Positions 12,101 through 20,904 of a DNA stretch of 64,000 nt are shown here, in pieces. A program made the position numbers and the translations under genes. How positions within the stretch are numbered: the stretch's first letter is position 1; every line of letters begins with the position of its first letter. Location: the NCBI RefSeq assembly GCF_028583425.1, contig NC_072800.1, positions 90,906,501 through 90,970,500 on the forward strand, written 5' to 3'. This stretch comes from Eublepharis macularius (taxonomy: Eukaryota > Chordata > Lepidosauria > Squamata > Eublepharidae). The notes under the pieces are model-generated. The model saw only the letters and a program-made list of their open reading frames with translations, was not told the origin of the DNA and made no database searches.

Positions 12101-12583
12101 TTCTCGCTCGTCCCCTTCCCCAGCTTACCAAGCTCTGCGTCACTCGTTTTTCTTTTGAGCACCAAAATTAAGGGCATGCGACAAAGCGTTACGCTGCATC
12201 ACACAGCTGAGCCACGGGGTCACAAAGTGAAATGGCAAATCGCAAATTTGCAACTACCGCGTAGCTACTACGTACCTCTCAGACAAGCTTAGTATTTGAA
12301 ATGCAGAAGGCTTATATTGCAGTGCATTGCTGCATAATTGCAAGAATTTCGTTATGGGTAGAGATGGCTTCTTGGGGGGGGCAGTTCGAGGCCCCACCGC
12401 CCCCTCCCTTCAAGGACGTGGATGCCAACACACTGAGCTTCCAGCACATTTGTAGAAACTGACTCACTCACGGGACACGCTGAAGCCAAAGACGTTCTCG
12501 TAATCCTTCATCAGTTTCTTCAGCAAAGTGCTCTTCCCTGCACCGGAAGGTCCGCTCAGAACTACTGGCCTTGGTCCCGTCAT
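3097..12583 (-). CDS. GUK1: Guanylate kinase (GUK1), canonical 198-aa form
   Basis: ATP:GMP phosphotransferase, the cytosolic enzyme that turns GMP and dGMP into the diphosphates and supports the cGMP cycle and nucleoside-drug activation. Coding exons, all minus strand with GT-AG borders and matching phases: 12472-12583 (from ATG), 10993-11034, 9748-9844, 8786-8924, 5627-5711, 4053-4138, 3097-3132. They sum to 597 nt, 198 codons plus TGA; human GUK1 has 197 aa. The P-loop GPSGAGKS is at residues 11-18. The GMP-binding residues known from yeast guanylate kinase are present (Ser37, Arg41, Arg44, Tyr53, Glu72, Tyr81, Asp101 here), as are the lid segment TETEES and the C-terminal [15 protein letters not shown]. 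No damage is seen. A further exon upstream (23649-23685) can extend the N terminus. Introns are full of repeats. The poly(A) site was not identified. Confidence 0.97.
3505..4072 (-). repeat. Direct duplication in GUK1 intron 7 copying the exon-7 donor
   Basis: Two adjoining units of about 290 bp (roughly 3505-3794 and 3795-4072) share landmark strings in the same order: TTTGTATCATCAGTG, GAAAGCTGGGCTTGC, GTCTCATTAAAC, GTAGAGCCTCTT and CACCTCTGCGAGAATCTTC. The proximal unit ends in the real 3' end of exon 7 and its donor. The distal unit therefore carries a decoy copy of the last exon bases and a GTGAGG donor near 3768-3790. The units differ by many substitutions and small indels, so the event is not recent. 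Confidence 0.85.
4053..4138 (-). CDS. GUK1: GUK1 exon 7
   Basis: 86 nt, acceptor TTTGCCAG, donor GAG|GTGAGTTT. It encodes [19 protein letters not shown] and the helix SELKKILAE. The last part of the exon and its donor are copied about 290 bp further downstream (see the duplication at 3505-4072). Confidence 0.97.
4225..4345 (-). mobile_element. Probable tRNA-derived SINE fragment
   Basis: Contains GGATTTGAACCCAAGGCT, the complement of a B-box region, with a CCAAGGTCTCCCAGTAAGCT stretch typical of squamate tRNA-SINE bodies. Truncated and diverged. Confidence 0.5.
4455..5005 (+). mobile_element. CR1 LINE 3' end
   Basis: The frame from 4472 encodes the end of a CR1 reverse transcriptase ([40 protein letters not shown], then [20 protein letters not shown]). 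A frame change near 4660 splits it. The 3' UTR has GGGGGTTGGACTAGATGG and ends in the family's ATTCTATG tail repeats (4980-5000). Confidence 0.92.
5006..6184. other. GUK1 intron 6-7 DNA around exon 6
   Basis: Apart from exon 6 (5627-5711), nothing recognisable was seen. The short ORFs have no family features. Confidence 0.4.
5627..5711 (-). CDS. GUK1: GUK1 exon 6 (lid)
   Basis: 85 nt, acceptor GCTTTAG preceded by a pyrimidine-rich run, donor A|GTGAGTTC. It encodes [20 protein letters not shown] and the start of the next helix, the lid that closes over ATP. Confidence 0.97.
6185..6690 (-). mobile_element. L2-like LINE 3' end
   Basis: Reverse-strand copy of the tail family seen at 28540-29095: CGCCTTTCTCATGGAGACTC, CAGTATCAAGGACA and GCATCTGAGACCCC occur in mirrored order. 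5' truncated. Confidence 0.75.
6780..7775 (+). mobile_element. L2-like LINE 3' end, interrupted
   Basis: The end of an L2-type frame (TGGAACGCTCTGTCTAAAGA, GGCCCGGCAGGATTTG, GACGGAGCTGTTCCGCCAGG) is followed by a 3' UTR ending in CCGCCCTGAGCCAGCCTG and an AACAAACA tail. An L1-type element (7062-7642) is inserted into the 3' UTR. Confidence 0.85.
7062..7642 (-). mobile_element. L1-lineage ORF1-end fragment (HAL1-like) inserted in L2
   Basis: The 16-bp string AATATTTATTATATTG occurs at 7046-7061 and 7643-7658, a target-site duplication. The minus strand encodes the C-terminal domain of an L1-type ORF1 protein ([20 protein letters not shown], then [18 protein letters not shown]) ending near 7285. 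About 220 bp of 3' UTR and a poly(A), seen as T-run from 7062, follow. No ORF2 sequence lies between ORF1 and the tail. 5' truncated. Confidence 0.85.
8380..8628. repeat. Hammerhead-like repeat, inverted pair
   Basis: Left arm 8380-8465 and right arm 8495-8628 are reverse complements (GTAGCACCTATAAGACTAAC against GTTAGTCTTATAGGTGCTAT). The core CTGAAGAAGTGAGCTGTGAC ends in ACAAAAGC, where other copies have GAAAGC. Confidence 0.8.
8786..8924 (-). CDS. GUK1: GUK1 exon 5
   Basis: 139 nt, acceptor CTCCCAG, donor TTG|GTGAGT. It encodes [20 protein letters not shown] and continues with [20 protein letters not shown], the core strand and helix of the kinase fold. Confidence 0.97.
9748..9844 (-). 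CDS. GUK1: GUK1 exon 4
   Basis: 97 nt, acceptor CATATAG, donor AG|GTATGT. It encodes [18 protein letters not shown] followed by [13 protein letters not shown], the GMP-binding domain with the conserved Glu and Tyr. Confidence 0.97.
10055..10325 (-). mobile_element. tRNA-derived SINE (squamate type)
   Basis: Reverse-strand SINE: GGGGAATCAAACCTGGTTTT is the B-box complement. The body has CACTCAGAGTGGTTTACAAA, TTATTATCCCCACAACAA and CTTGTGAGGTGGGTGGGGCT. Same family as 30645-30898 and 50590-51560. Confidence 0.85.
10500..10698 (+). mobile_element. tRNA-derived SINE
   Basis: GCAGTGGCTAGATTGTTGGA begins the tRNA-like head, followed by CTCACGGGGTTGTTGTGAGG and AATGCAATAAACAGTAAAAT at the 3' end. 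Confidence 0.7.
10735..10975 (+). mobile_element. CR1 LINE 3' UTR
   Basis: TGTGCAGGGGGTTGGACTAG, GTCCCTTCCAACCCTACG and the ATTCTATGATTC tail mark a CR1 3' end. It lies next to GUK1 exon 3. Confidence 0.88.
10993..11034 (-). CDS. GUK1: GUK1 exon 3 (42 nt)
   Basis: A short exon between TTTCAG and GTCAGT that encodes [15 protein letters not shown], including the two GMP-binding arginines. It is too short to stand out as an ORF; I placed it by family alignment and by phase agreement with both neighbours. Confidence 0.95.
11637..12071 (+). mobile_element. hAT-type MITE, family A, copy 1
   Basis: 435 bp, flanked by the exact 8-bp duplication GTACCAAC (11629-11636 and 12072-12079). Termini are CAGGGCTCATTT and AAATAACCCCTG. 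The interior has repeated GGCC/AAATGG-type blocks and GCATATGCTAATGAG. Confidence 0.93.
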
Positions 12584-12585
12584 CA
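12472..12585 (-). CDS. GUK1: GUK1 exon 2 (canonical ATG and P-loop)
   Basis: The acceptor is CCCCCAG on the minus strand, followed by TG and the ATG at 12583-12581. The exon encodes residues 1-37, including Walker A GPSGAGKS, and ends in phase 1 at donor C|GTGAGTGAG. Confidence 0.96.
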
Positions 12586-12662
12586 CTGGGGGGGGCAGGG
12601 GGGAGGAGAGAAAAGCAAATGGTTTCTTTGTCAGGAATGTGCATTCTTCATAAGCTCCTGCA

Positions 12663-13295
12663 GTAATGGTTGTTGTGGGTTTTCCGGGCTGTATTGCCGT
12701 GGTCTTGGCATTGTAGTTCCTGACGTTTCGCCAGCAGCTGTGGCTGGCATCTTCAGAGGTGTAGCACCGAAAGACAGAGATCTCTCAGTGTCACAGTGTG
12801 GAAAAGATGTTGGCAGGTCATTTGTATCTACTCAGGAGGGGTGGGGTTGAGCTGAGTCATCCTGTAAGAGTTTCCCAGGGTGTGGAACGCTAATGGCGGG
12901 AGGCTTCACTGTATCCTGAGGAGGTTCTTTTGCATATGGATTGGGGCTTGATGTGCTAATCTTCTCTGCAGGGCTATTGTCGGGTATAGAGTGTTTTGTT
13001 AGCCTGGTGTTTTTCAGAACTGGAAACCATGCTCTGTTCATTCTTAAAGTTTCTTCTTTCCTGTTGAAGTTTTGCTTATGCTTGTGAATTTCAATGGCTT
13101 CCCTGTGCAGTCTGACAAAGTAGTTGGAAGTGTTGTCCAGTGTTGTCTCTGAAGAAGTGTTGTCTCTGAAGATGCCAGCCACAGCTGCTGGTGAAACGTC
13201 AGGAACTACAATGCCAAGACCACGGCAATACAGCCCGGAAAACCCACAACAACCATCGTTCTCCAGCCGTGAAAGCCTTCGACAATACATCTCCT
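12663..13295 (-). mobile_element. Penelope-like element, 3' part with inverted terminal repeats
   Basis: The two ends (12663-12765 and about 13155-13260) are reverse complements: GTTGTGGGTTTTCCGGGCTG against CAGCCCGGAAAACCCACAAC. Between them the minus strand encodes VRLHREAIEIHKHKQNFNRK and RAWFPVLKNT, which resembles the C-terminal end of Penelope-like GIY-YIG proteins. The terminal repeats carry a hammerhead-like motif (see finding). Fragment; it looks degraded. Confidence 0.75.
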
Positions 13296-13784
13296 GCAGT
13301 AACGTTCTACTCTGATCCAAGCCTGTCCATCTCTCAAACCACAGGCTAGCGAGAGAGGTCCTTAATGCAGAAAGGGAAGGAAAGGGCTTGGAAGGGATAC
13401 CTGTAAGGGAGAATCCTCTCTGGTCCATGCCCCAGCTCTCTAGAAACTGCAAAGAGGGAACATCAGGGCTTTCTCCTGCTTTACACAGGCACCAGTGACA
13501 TCAGCTGCCATTGCCCCAATCTCCACCCTCCCCTCAGGTCCATTTCCATGACTAGCACACCACAGCAAGGATGGGAACAAAGGCTGCCTTGCTTAACTGG
13601 TTTGAAAGCAAAGGTCCAGGAGGAATAGGAGACATACCAAGCTGGGCAGCAGGCAGCGCAGCGACTGTTTGGCAACACAACCAAGTGCTGGGCTTAGGGA
13701 CGAAGAAACCGTTTCTCCAAGCTGGGGATGAATGAAAATAAAAGGGATAGAGGAGTCTGCCCAGTCTGCAAAGACTCTCTTAGA

Positions 13785-14110
13785 ACAGGAAGATGAGTTT
13801 TAAAAGAGATCGGAAGGCTTTGTCAATTTCCCCTCTCTACAGAGCCAGCAAAGATCTCTCCTCAGAGGGTTTGCTAATTTCCTCTTTGCCTCCTGGAAGG
13901 GGAGGTGAACCCAACAGAGCCTTCAGGAGGCCAAGAGGAAATTAACAAACCCTCTGAGGAGCCATCTTTGCTGGCTCTGTAGAGAAACTGACCAAGCCTT
14001 CCGATCTCTTTTAAAACTCAGCTTCCCGGCTACCGCTGCGACTCCCTTCACGTGCTCCTCCTCATGTAATTCGTCTCTTGTAGCTTAGCTCTAAGAGATC
14101 AGAGGGTCCT
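13785..14110. repeat. Long-hairpin repeat
   Basis: Arms at about 13797-13900 and 13930-14022 pair (GAGATCGGAAGGCTTTGTCA against TGACCAAGCCTTCCGATCTC; CAGAGGGTTTGCTAATTTCC against GGAAATTAACAAACCCTCTG), with a short loop. The right side continues with TCACGTGCTCCTCCTCATGT. A diverged relative of the right side lies at 40730-40880. Class unknown. Confidence 0.75.
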
Positions 14111-14149
14111 AAGGAACTCACAACAGAGCTGAAAGTTGGTCAAAGCTCT

Positions 14150-14310
14150 GGCCACTACACTGCTGTAGCTCTTGCTGTATCAGTGCCCAAGGTTCAAATC
14201 CCGGCTCCGCCATGAAACTTGCTAGGTGACATCTGCTCAGTCGCTCTGCCTAACCTATCTCACAGAATTGTTTTAAGGAGGACAGAATAAAGTATGCTAT
14301 GCTGAGCTCC
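14150..14310 (+). mobile_element. tRNA-derived SINE
   Basis: GGTTCAAATCCCGGCTCCGC is a clear B box, followed by GCTAGGTGACATCTG and TCTCACAGAATTGTTTTAAG. Confidence 0.75.
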
Positions 14311-14334
14311 TAGGAGGGGTTATTTTAAAAACTA

Positions 14335-14535
14335 ACACAGATATCTGAAGAAGGAAGCTCTGACTCTTGAAAGCTGACACCTTAAAAATCTTGTGGGTCT
14401 CTTAAGGTTGCTACTGGACTCAAATCTTGCTGTTCTACGCTCCAAAGCTTCCACCCTGAAAATCTTGTTGGTCTCTAAGGTGCCACTGGATTCAAATCTT
14501 GCTGTTCTACTGCAGGCTAACACAGCGACCAATAT
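14335..14535 (+). repeat. Hammerhead-like repeat family, diverged double copy
   Basis: ATCTGAAGAAGGAAGCTCTG and CTTGAAAGCTGACACC are followed twice by a GCTACTGGACTCAAATCTTG or GCCACTGGATTCAAATCTTG tail. A diverged form of the repeats at 1823 and 8380. Confidence 0.65.
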
Positions 14536-14914
14536 AAAACTAACACAGATGTCACATTCTTACACAATTTGGATCCTGGGAGCAGAACATGGCAATGTAA
14601 GTAAACATAAATATTCTGTTTTAATATGCACATCCTACAGTAAAATCCTAAGAAGATTTACTCCAGTCTAAGCGCATTGATTTCAATGGGGTTAGACTGG
14701 AGTAACTTTGCTTAGGATTTCACTGGGGTTTTTAAACTCCCCCCCCAACAATAAAAAACATAACAGTTTAAACAACCAACAAAATCATAACAACATATAG
14801 TAACAAGAACTGGGGTAGATTTAAACTGATGGGATCTGAATACAATTAACTATGCAGCAATAATAGCAATTATACCACCTATGGAATAGGAAGTGCCCTA
14901 GCATATCAATTTCT

Positions 14915-15045
14915 TCTGACGAAGAGAACTTGATTCTCGAAAGCTTATGCTAAAATAAAATCGGTTAGTCTTAAAGGTGCTACTGGACTCTTTTTGATTT
15001 TGCTACCACAGACTAACACGGCTAACTTCTCTGCATTTATATACA
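14915..15045 (+). repeat. Hammerhead-like repeat, GAAAGCTTATGCT type
   Basis: CTGACGAAGAGAACTTGATT, CTCGAAAGCTTATGCT, then GTTAGTCTTAAAGGTGCTAC and CACAGACTAACACGGCTAAC. Confidence 0.85.
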
Positions 15046-15704
15046 AGTATTATAGTTTTACAGAATAAAGGTGTCAATTGGATAAGCTTTGCCTGGATGT
15101 GTATTCAAATCAGCCATATAATTCAATAACAGAAACCACGTTTCTACAAAGCTATATTGGACATGTTCTGTATTTAGCTGAGCAATTTGGTCGGTAATTT
15201 TTTTCCATATAGTACTGGTCCCAAAGTTTCTTGTGCCATAAAGAAATAGAAGGTGTTAATTTCACTGTTAATTACTTACCTGCTCAGGTTGTAAGATTTG
15301 TATTTCCAAAATAAGCAAGGCACAGAACAATGATGGAAGGCATCCAAGGAGTCTTCACACTATCGCACAGAAGGGATTTTAGTCCCTGGCCAATCTATAT
15401 TTTACAGCTTAGCCTATACTCAGAGGCAGGCTGCCTTCCAGAGACCTTCATGCAGAAAAAGGGTTTTTCTTCTTGCAATAAAGCAACAGAAGCAAAGATG
15501 TAAAAGCTACCACACCACCTTAGAAACATCTATTTCAGGTTCCTGTGGTGAAGACATACCGGCACCAAACGCAAATTTAAAAGCCACATCTTACAGACAG
15601 CCGAACCACAGTATCTGGCTTTGCTGTCTTGCCTTGTTAAAAGTCAGAGTTGCATCTGCAACTTTCCAGTCGTCAACAAGGAGCCCAGCTTAATGACAAG
15701 CTGC

Positions 15705-16830
15705 CCATGATTTATTTATCTAGAATATTTCTATGCCGCCTCTTCACAGTCGTGTTCCGGGCAGCTTACAATTAAAAATCACAATATTGAAGACAAGCCG
15801 TTGGACATGAGCAGTATAGAAATTAGCCATAAAATAGAAGCAGACCCTTAGAAAGCTGGTAATTTAAAACCCCTAATTAAAAAAAAAAACCATGTGTTTT
15901 GGCCTGGCACCTAAAAGAAAGAAAAATAGGTGCCAGGTCAGCCTCAAGGAAAACAGCATTCCAGAGGTCAGGTGCCATCCCAGAAAATGCCCTGTCCCTA
16001 CTTGCCACCCACCTCATCTCTAAAGAAAGCAGGGCTTGAGAGGCCAATCTTAACTGGCAAGCAGGCCAGTCCAGAAGGAGACTGTCCTCCAAGTACTTTG
16101 GCCCCAAACTGTTGAGGGCCTTAAAGGTTCAGAGTTTATTGTGTATAGCCATAGGCCGTCACAAAATTACAAAACCCCTATTAAATAAGATAAAAATTAG
16201 ATACAATACAACTATATACAATACAGATGAAAACCATCAATCAATAAGTTCACTGCGAGTTCAGGCAACACCCTCTTTCTCTGCTGCATTAGACCTTATC
16301 TTCATAGCAGCAAAGGTAAAAAGTGAAACTCTGTACGAAACGTACACGTCAACATCAGAAAGAAAAATGAGTTTTTCTCTGCGGCTGTGTATAAGCTTAG
16401 ACCAGATAAAAATCCCTTCAGAAACTTTGATCTGGGGTCAGAATATAAAGGGCAAATTAAGGATAAAAAGAGGTAAATCCTCTAGCATGTGAGATCCACG
16501 CAGGTACAGACCCTTTGGGCTATAGGAGTTTGAGAATAACGTCCAGACAATATTGCCGAGGGCATGGATTGAAATCGCAGTAGAGTAAAGGACGCTCTAA
16601 GATTATGCTTAGAAATGTTAGCAAGATAAGCTGTTGAGGGCCTTAACCAGCACTCTGAATCGTGCCCAGAAACTGATTGGTAACCAGTGCCCAGGGGTGA
16701 TACGATCCCTGTACCCAACCCCTGACAGCAGTCTGGCTGCTGCATTTTGGACCAATTGAGGTTTCTGAACTGTTTTCAAAGGAGCCCCACGCAGAGCACA
16801 TTAACATAATCTAACCTGGACGTGATCAGA
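15705..16830 (-). mobile_element. L2-like LINE 3' end, interrupted
   Basis: Reverse-strand L2-type sequence (CATTTTGGACCAATTGAGGT, ATTGGTAACCAGTGCCCAG, TTTCTATGCCGCCTCTTC) split by an insert at 16125-16630. Confidence 0.8.
16125..16630 (-). mobile_element. Retroposon inserted in L2, non-poly(A) 3' end
   Basis: The 16-bp string CTGTTGAGGGCCTTAA is present at 16109-16124 and 16631-16646, a target duplication. On the minus strand the 506-bp insert ends GGCTATACACAATAAACTC without a poly(A). It is probably the 3' end of a LINE whose clade I cannot name. Confidence 0.75.
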
Positions 16831-17119
16831 ACCCAGACAGCTGTGCTTGAGGGTTCCTCGACACCGGCGTGTTTGAGCTCTTTAAGAACTCTTGGGCAGC
16901 CAGACACAGCGGCCAGTCTGAAAGCTGTCAATTAGCCACAGAACTGTCGTCTCTACTTAATATCAGAAGGGAGCCAAGTCAGTCTAACCAAAAATGTATT
17001 CCAGCCTCAGCTTTTTTTGAGTCAAAGCTCATTTCCGCCAAATGACTCATGAAAGTTTAGTCTTTATGCTGCCACTGGACTCTCCATTTTTCTCTCTCTA
17101 TTTGACTCGGTTCTGCAGC

Positions 17120-18125
17120 CCTTCCTAGAGGTGGAAAAAACCCAAGTTCAGATATGAAGACCTGCTCTGTATTTTCTGCAATGGAGACCAAAGCAAAGAA
17201 TTCTGTTAGCTTCCCTGCACTCTCCTCCCCCCCCCCCTCGTTCAGGAATCGTTTCCCATCTATGCCATCTTAACAGCCCTTCTGCATCTCAGACTACCCC
17301 CTGATTCTAAGCAAGTTTTTCTGGCCTTATTCTCACAAAGGGAAGATTATATGAAGAACTACATAAAAATGAACAACTGAAAACTTAGTTTTTTTAAAAA
17401 AAAAAAAAAAAATTTGGCATTAGTACCAGCAGTGAAGGACCCTCCCTCCCAGTCAAAGATCTACAGAAGAGTCCCTTTTAATAAGGCACAGGGCACCAAA
17501 AGATCCCCGGAAGGGAAAAAGAGCCCCTGCCATTTCTTGCAAAGCAGAAATGGTGGCTAGTGCTGGGCACAAACATCCTTGCAGCATTTCCAAACTTTTC
17601 CACCCTTACCTCTTGCAGCTAAGGGCACCCTTTAAAATGCAAGATCTCAACCCAGTTTGATTTTTGCAAGCAACAAGCTGATCGTTCAGGGAGGGAAGTG
17701 AAAGTCAGAGCAAGCTGAAGTCCTGACTATCTGCAAGCATCTGAAGGTTTAATTACAGATCCTTCGCCTTGAGCCAGCCAATGAGAAGCAGTCCCCCAAA
17801 TCCCTCGCTGCCTTCTGCCCGTTCTTCCCCCCTCCCTCCGGCTTTCTTGAACAGCTTAAAGCTTCGGCCGTGTCTCCCCCTACAAAGCGCACCTCCCTTG
17901 TTGAAGCAAAGGCTACCTTAAAATACAAGGTGTTACAACCGACAGACCCAGAGCCCAAAGGGCTGAAAACAAACAAAAAATTAGCATCCTGCAATAAACA
18001 TGCTGACATTCAAGTGGAAGAGCCAGGATTCAGTCAAAAGAGGGCAGCAAGGCAGGCGTAAGTTCCAGGTCTCCAAAGCCGGTACAATTTTCTTTCTCCC
18101 CATTTTTAGCCCATCTTCCTTCAAG
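17120..18125. other. GUK1 intron 1 DNA, nothing recognised
   Basis: Only homopolymer runs (C-run near 17228, A-run near 17395-17412) were noted. A weak hammerhead-repeat-like tail may lie at 17030-17118. Confidence 0.35.
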
Positions 18126-18129
18126 GCGC

Positions 18130-18300
18130 TCTGGACAAGGTACATGATTTCCCCCAACTGTTATATCTTTACAACCACCCTGTGAGGTAGGCCAGGTTGA
18201 GTGACCGGTCCAACATCACCAAGTGAGCAGAGCGAGGAGCACGAGCCGAGTTTCCTAGAATTCAGTCTAGCTACTACACCAGAGCGGCTTTGATGCTGCA
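18130..18300 (-). mobile_element. tRNA-derived SINE fragment
   Basis: CAACCACCCTGTGAGGTAGG and CACCAAGTGAGCAGAGCGAG, ending CTAGCTACTACACCAGAGCG, the reverse complement of a SINE head. Confidence 0.65.
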
Positions 18301-18339
18301 ATGAGTTACCAGTTCTTGAACAGGCAAGGGTTTATTTTA

Positions 18340-18465
18340 CGGTATTTTAGTAGCCTGCCTTTCTCACTGAGAGGCCAGGCTTTGCATCTGGAGGTGGATT
18401 ACATGGTATAAGTTAATGCAATCAGCAGGAATAAGCATCTATAAGCAATGTGATAGGACTAGGAT
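18340..18465 (-). mobile_element. L2-like LINE tail fragment
   Basis: AGTAGCCTGCCTTTCTCACT and GGTGGATTACATGGTATAAG match the tail family at 6185 and 62395. Confidence 0.6.
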
Positions 18466-18604
18466 GTTTGCTTGGCCCTCCCCACTGCCAAAAGAAAAGT
18501 CAGGATAAACTCAGGTTTGCGGTGCTGCAGCTTTGCAAATTCAGTCAATTACCAGCCCCCTTACCCATTCATATCAAAGTTAGTCATTTGCAACACCTAG
18601 TTGT

Positions 18605-18830
18605 TAACAACAATAGTAGTGTGCTTATATACCACCCTTCTGGACAGATTAGTGCCATACTCAGAGTGGCGAACCGAGTCAGTGTCATTATTATCCCACA
18701 TTACAGCTGGGGAGCTGGGGCAGAGAGGGGAGGCTTCCCCAAGGCCACTTGCTGAGCTCATGGCAGGAGAGGGATTCGAACCTGCAGAGTGCTGATTCGC
18801 AACCCAATCACTTAGCCGCTAGCTGGTGGG
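18605..18830 (-). mobile_element. tRNA-derived SINE
   Basis: GGGATTCGAACCTGCAGAGT is the B-box complement; the body has TATACCACCCTTCTGGACAG and TTATTATCCCACATTACAGC. Same family as 49270-49470. Confidence 0.8.
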
Positions 18831-19854
18831 AAGTGAAAAAAACTCTCTGTGTGCATTTTAAGAGCATTTGTTGTTTTTACTTAATTTCTCCCGGATAGAC
18901 TTCACCATTGCCTGATCCAGCTGCCATAAGCCAAGTCCGCACCCGTTTTGTAGCCAAGCTTTCTGCAGTACAGAGCAAAAGTAAAAAGGGGAGAGCAAGA
19001 ATTGTATGCAGCATCAGGAGGGCAACCAAATCTATTCACCTATTCAATAGAAATTATACTGGAGTGAGAGCAAGGAAGGCAGCGGATTAACACTGGAAGA
19101 GATCAACAGAAGTTCTGCTCAGCACGGAGGCTTGGCGTCTGGAGAAAAGAAGATTAGCAGGCGGCTCTCTTGTCACTGCAAGGAAGGTTTCTCGCGGAGA
19201 CACTTCTAATCACCTGTCCTATTTCTATTTATAGCGTATCCCTTTTTTCGGACTCACCTTGTCCAGTCTTCTGGAATCAAAAGGGCAGGCAAGGTGTGAA
19301 AAACAGCATCTTTGCTAGCTGAAATGAACTCATGAGACGGGCAATTCGCAAGAGGAAAGCTCTGGGTTCCTAAAGCAGGTGCGGGAAGCTTACTGGGAAA
19401 ATGGCCAGTGGACTGCTCCTTTGGAGGGCTTCTGGCGGCTGGGAGCAAGCTGGGAAGAATCTAGTGGTGGGGACAGCCTGTGAGTCCAGTTATCCGAGTG
19501 TCATCAACTCTCACTAGAAGCAGCTCTACTGGTTTAATTCATCTAAGCGAGAGCCTTTGAAACGGAGCTGCTGGGCATTGAACCTGGGACTTTCCATGCA
19601 CTGGCCTTGTGCTGAGCCACTGGCCCCCTCCCCTGTTTAAACAGGATTTCAGAAGAGCTTTACAATTTTCAGTTTATGAGCAAGGACATCCCATGGAAAT
19701 GAGTAGGCGTAAAACTGATTATGGTGGGACATTCTTTAAAAACTATTAGCGCTACCAAATTCTGCAACCATCTCTCCAGGACTCAAGAAATAGCTAGATA
19801 ATTAATGAAGGACCCTTTGGGATGTCTACCTAGAGGAGTTAGCCGTCAGATGCA

Positions 19855-19945
19855 TCGGGAAAGAGAGCTGTGGTTCTCGAAAGGTTATGCTGCAATAAAG
19901 CTGGCTAGTCTTAAAGGTGCTACTGGACTCTTTACTACTTAGATG
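19855..19945 (+). repeat. Hammerhead-like repeat, short copy
   Basis: GAGAGCTGTGGTTCTCGAAA, then GTTATGCTGCAATAAAGCTG and GTCTTAAAGGTGCTACTGGA. Confidence 0.8.
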
Positions 19946-20034
19946 CCATGACTGAAGTGCAGGAGGGCCAGGGAGTGTTCTGCCCTCTCCTTGGGGCATC
20001 GATTGGCATAGCCAGGGACGGGATGTTAGGAAGC

Positions 20035-20135
20035 ATCAAGTGTTGCCACTGGCAAACCATCTCTGCTTCTCCCTTGCCTTGAAAGCCCCTTGCTGGGGTC
20101 GCCATAAGTCGGTTGCAACTCGATGACACAAGTGC
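20035..20135 (+). mobile_element. 5S-rRNA-type SINE, 3' part
   Basis: GGCAAACCATCTCTGCTTCT, CCTTGCCTTGAAAGCCCCTT and GGTCGCCATAAGTCGGTTGC form the body-end shared with the copies at 33295 and 63570. Confidence 0.7.
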
Positions 20136-20689
20136 TGCCCAAATGTCCAGTGGATGAGCTTGGAACAAGTTGGACTATTCATCACATCTGGGATGAGAAA
20201 GGAATTTCCTCTCATGTTGGCTAGCAATGACTTTGGAAAAGGTGTTGTACCTGCTCTCATTCCACAGGTGACTTAGCATGCCTGTTCTTCGTGCCACACA
20301 ACTGCAGGTGGGTTGCACATTTTGATCATCCAGGGGGCATGCACTGAGCTGGGCAGCTCTTTATGCACTTCCTATTCTGATGAACTCTCATGACACCACA
20401 CAATCACTGCCAGCTTTGAATTAAGATCACAGCTTCTACAGCATTTCCCCCCATTACAAGATATTAATTCCACATCCCACAGTTTTAAGCAGCAAGTTTC
20501 TAGGCCTCATGGATGCCCTGAAAACATGAACACCAATGATGGTATAAAGAAGACCGTTTCTTGTTTTTCAGCTCCCCAGGATGTTCATACAGAAGTCGCA
20601 TTTATATAGCATGTTGAATGTTCAAAACATTTCACATCACAGTGAAATTACACACACAACGGCTGAGGTGCATTAGAAGCTCTGCAGCT

Positions 20690-20805
20690 AGATGGCACTA
20701 ATATAGTTAAGCGGACTAGACCAGGGCAAACTAGGTTCAAATCCCACTCCACTGTAAAAGCTTACATCATACTGACAATAAGACCCAGAAGGATTGTGTG
20801 AGACC
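20690..20805 (+). mobile_element. tRNA-like SINE fragment
   Basis: AGTTAAGCGGACTAGACCAG and AGGTTCAAATCCCACTCCAC (B box) mark the head. Confidence 0.55.
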
Positions 20806-20904
20806 TAGGGGTCTGGGAATTGAATCCTATACTGATTTGAACTAAGTCATCACTCACAAATCTCTAATTATACATAGCATTGCTGCTGTAACTATGAAGG
20901 AGAT

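Noticed and set aside
14205-14225. Possible tRNA gene (clear B box)
   Set aside because: No matching acceptor or anticodon stems and a SINE body follows; a tRNA-derived SINE.
14335-14535. CRISPR-like spaced repeats
   Set aside because: Two diverged copies of a reptile interspersed repeat in a vertebrate genome; not a CRISPR array.
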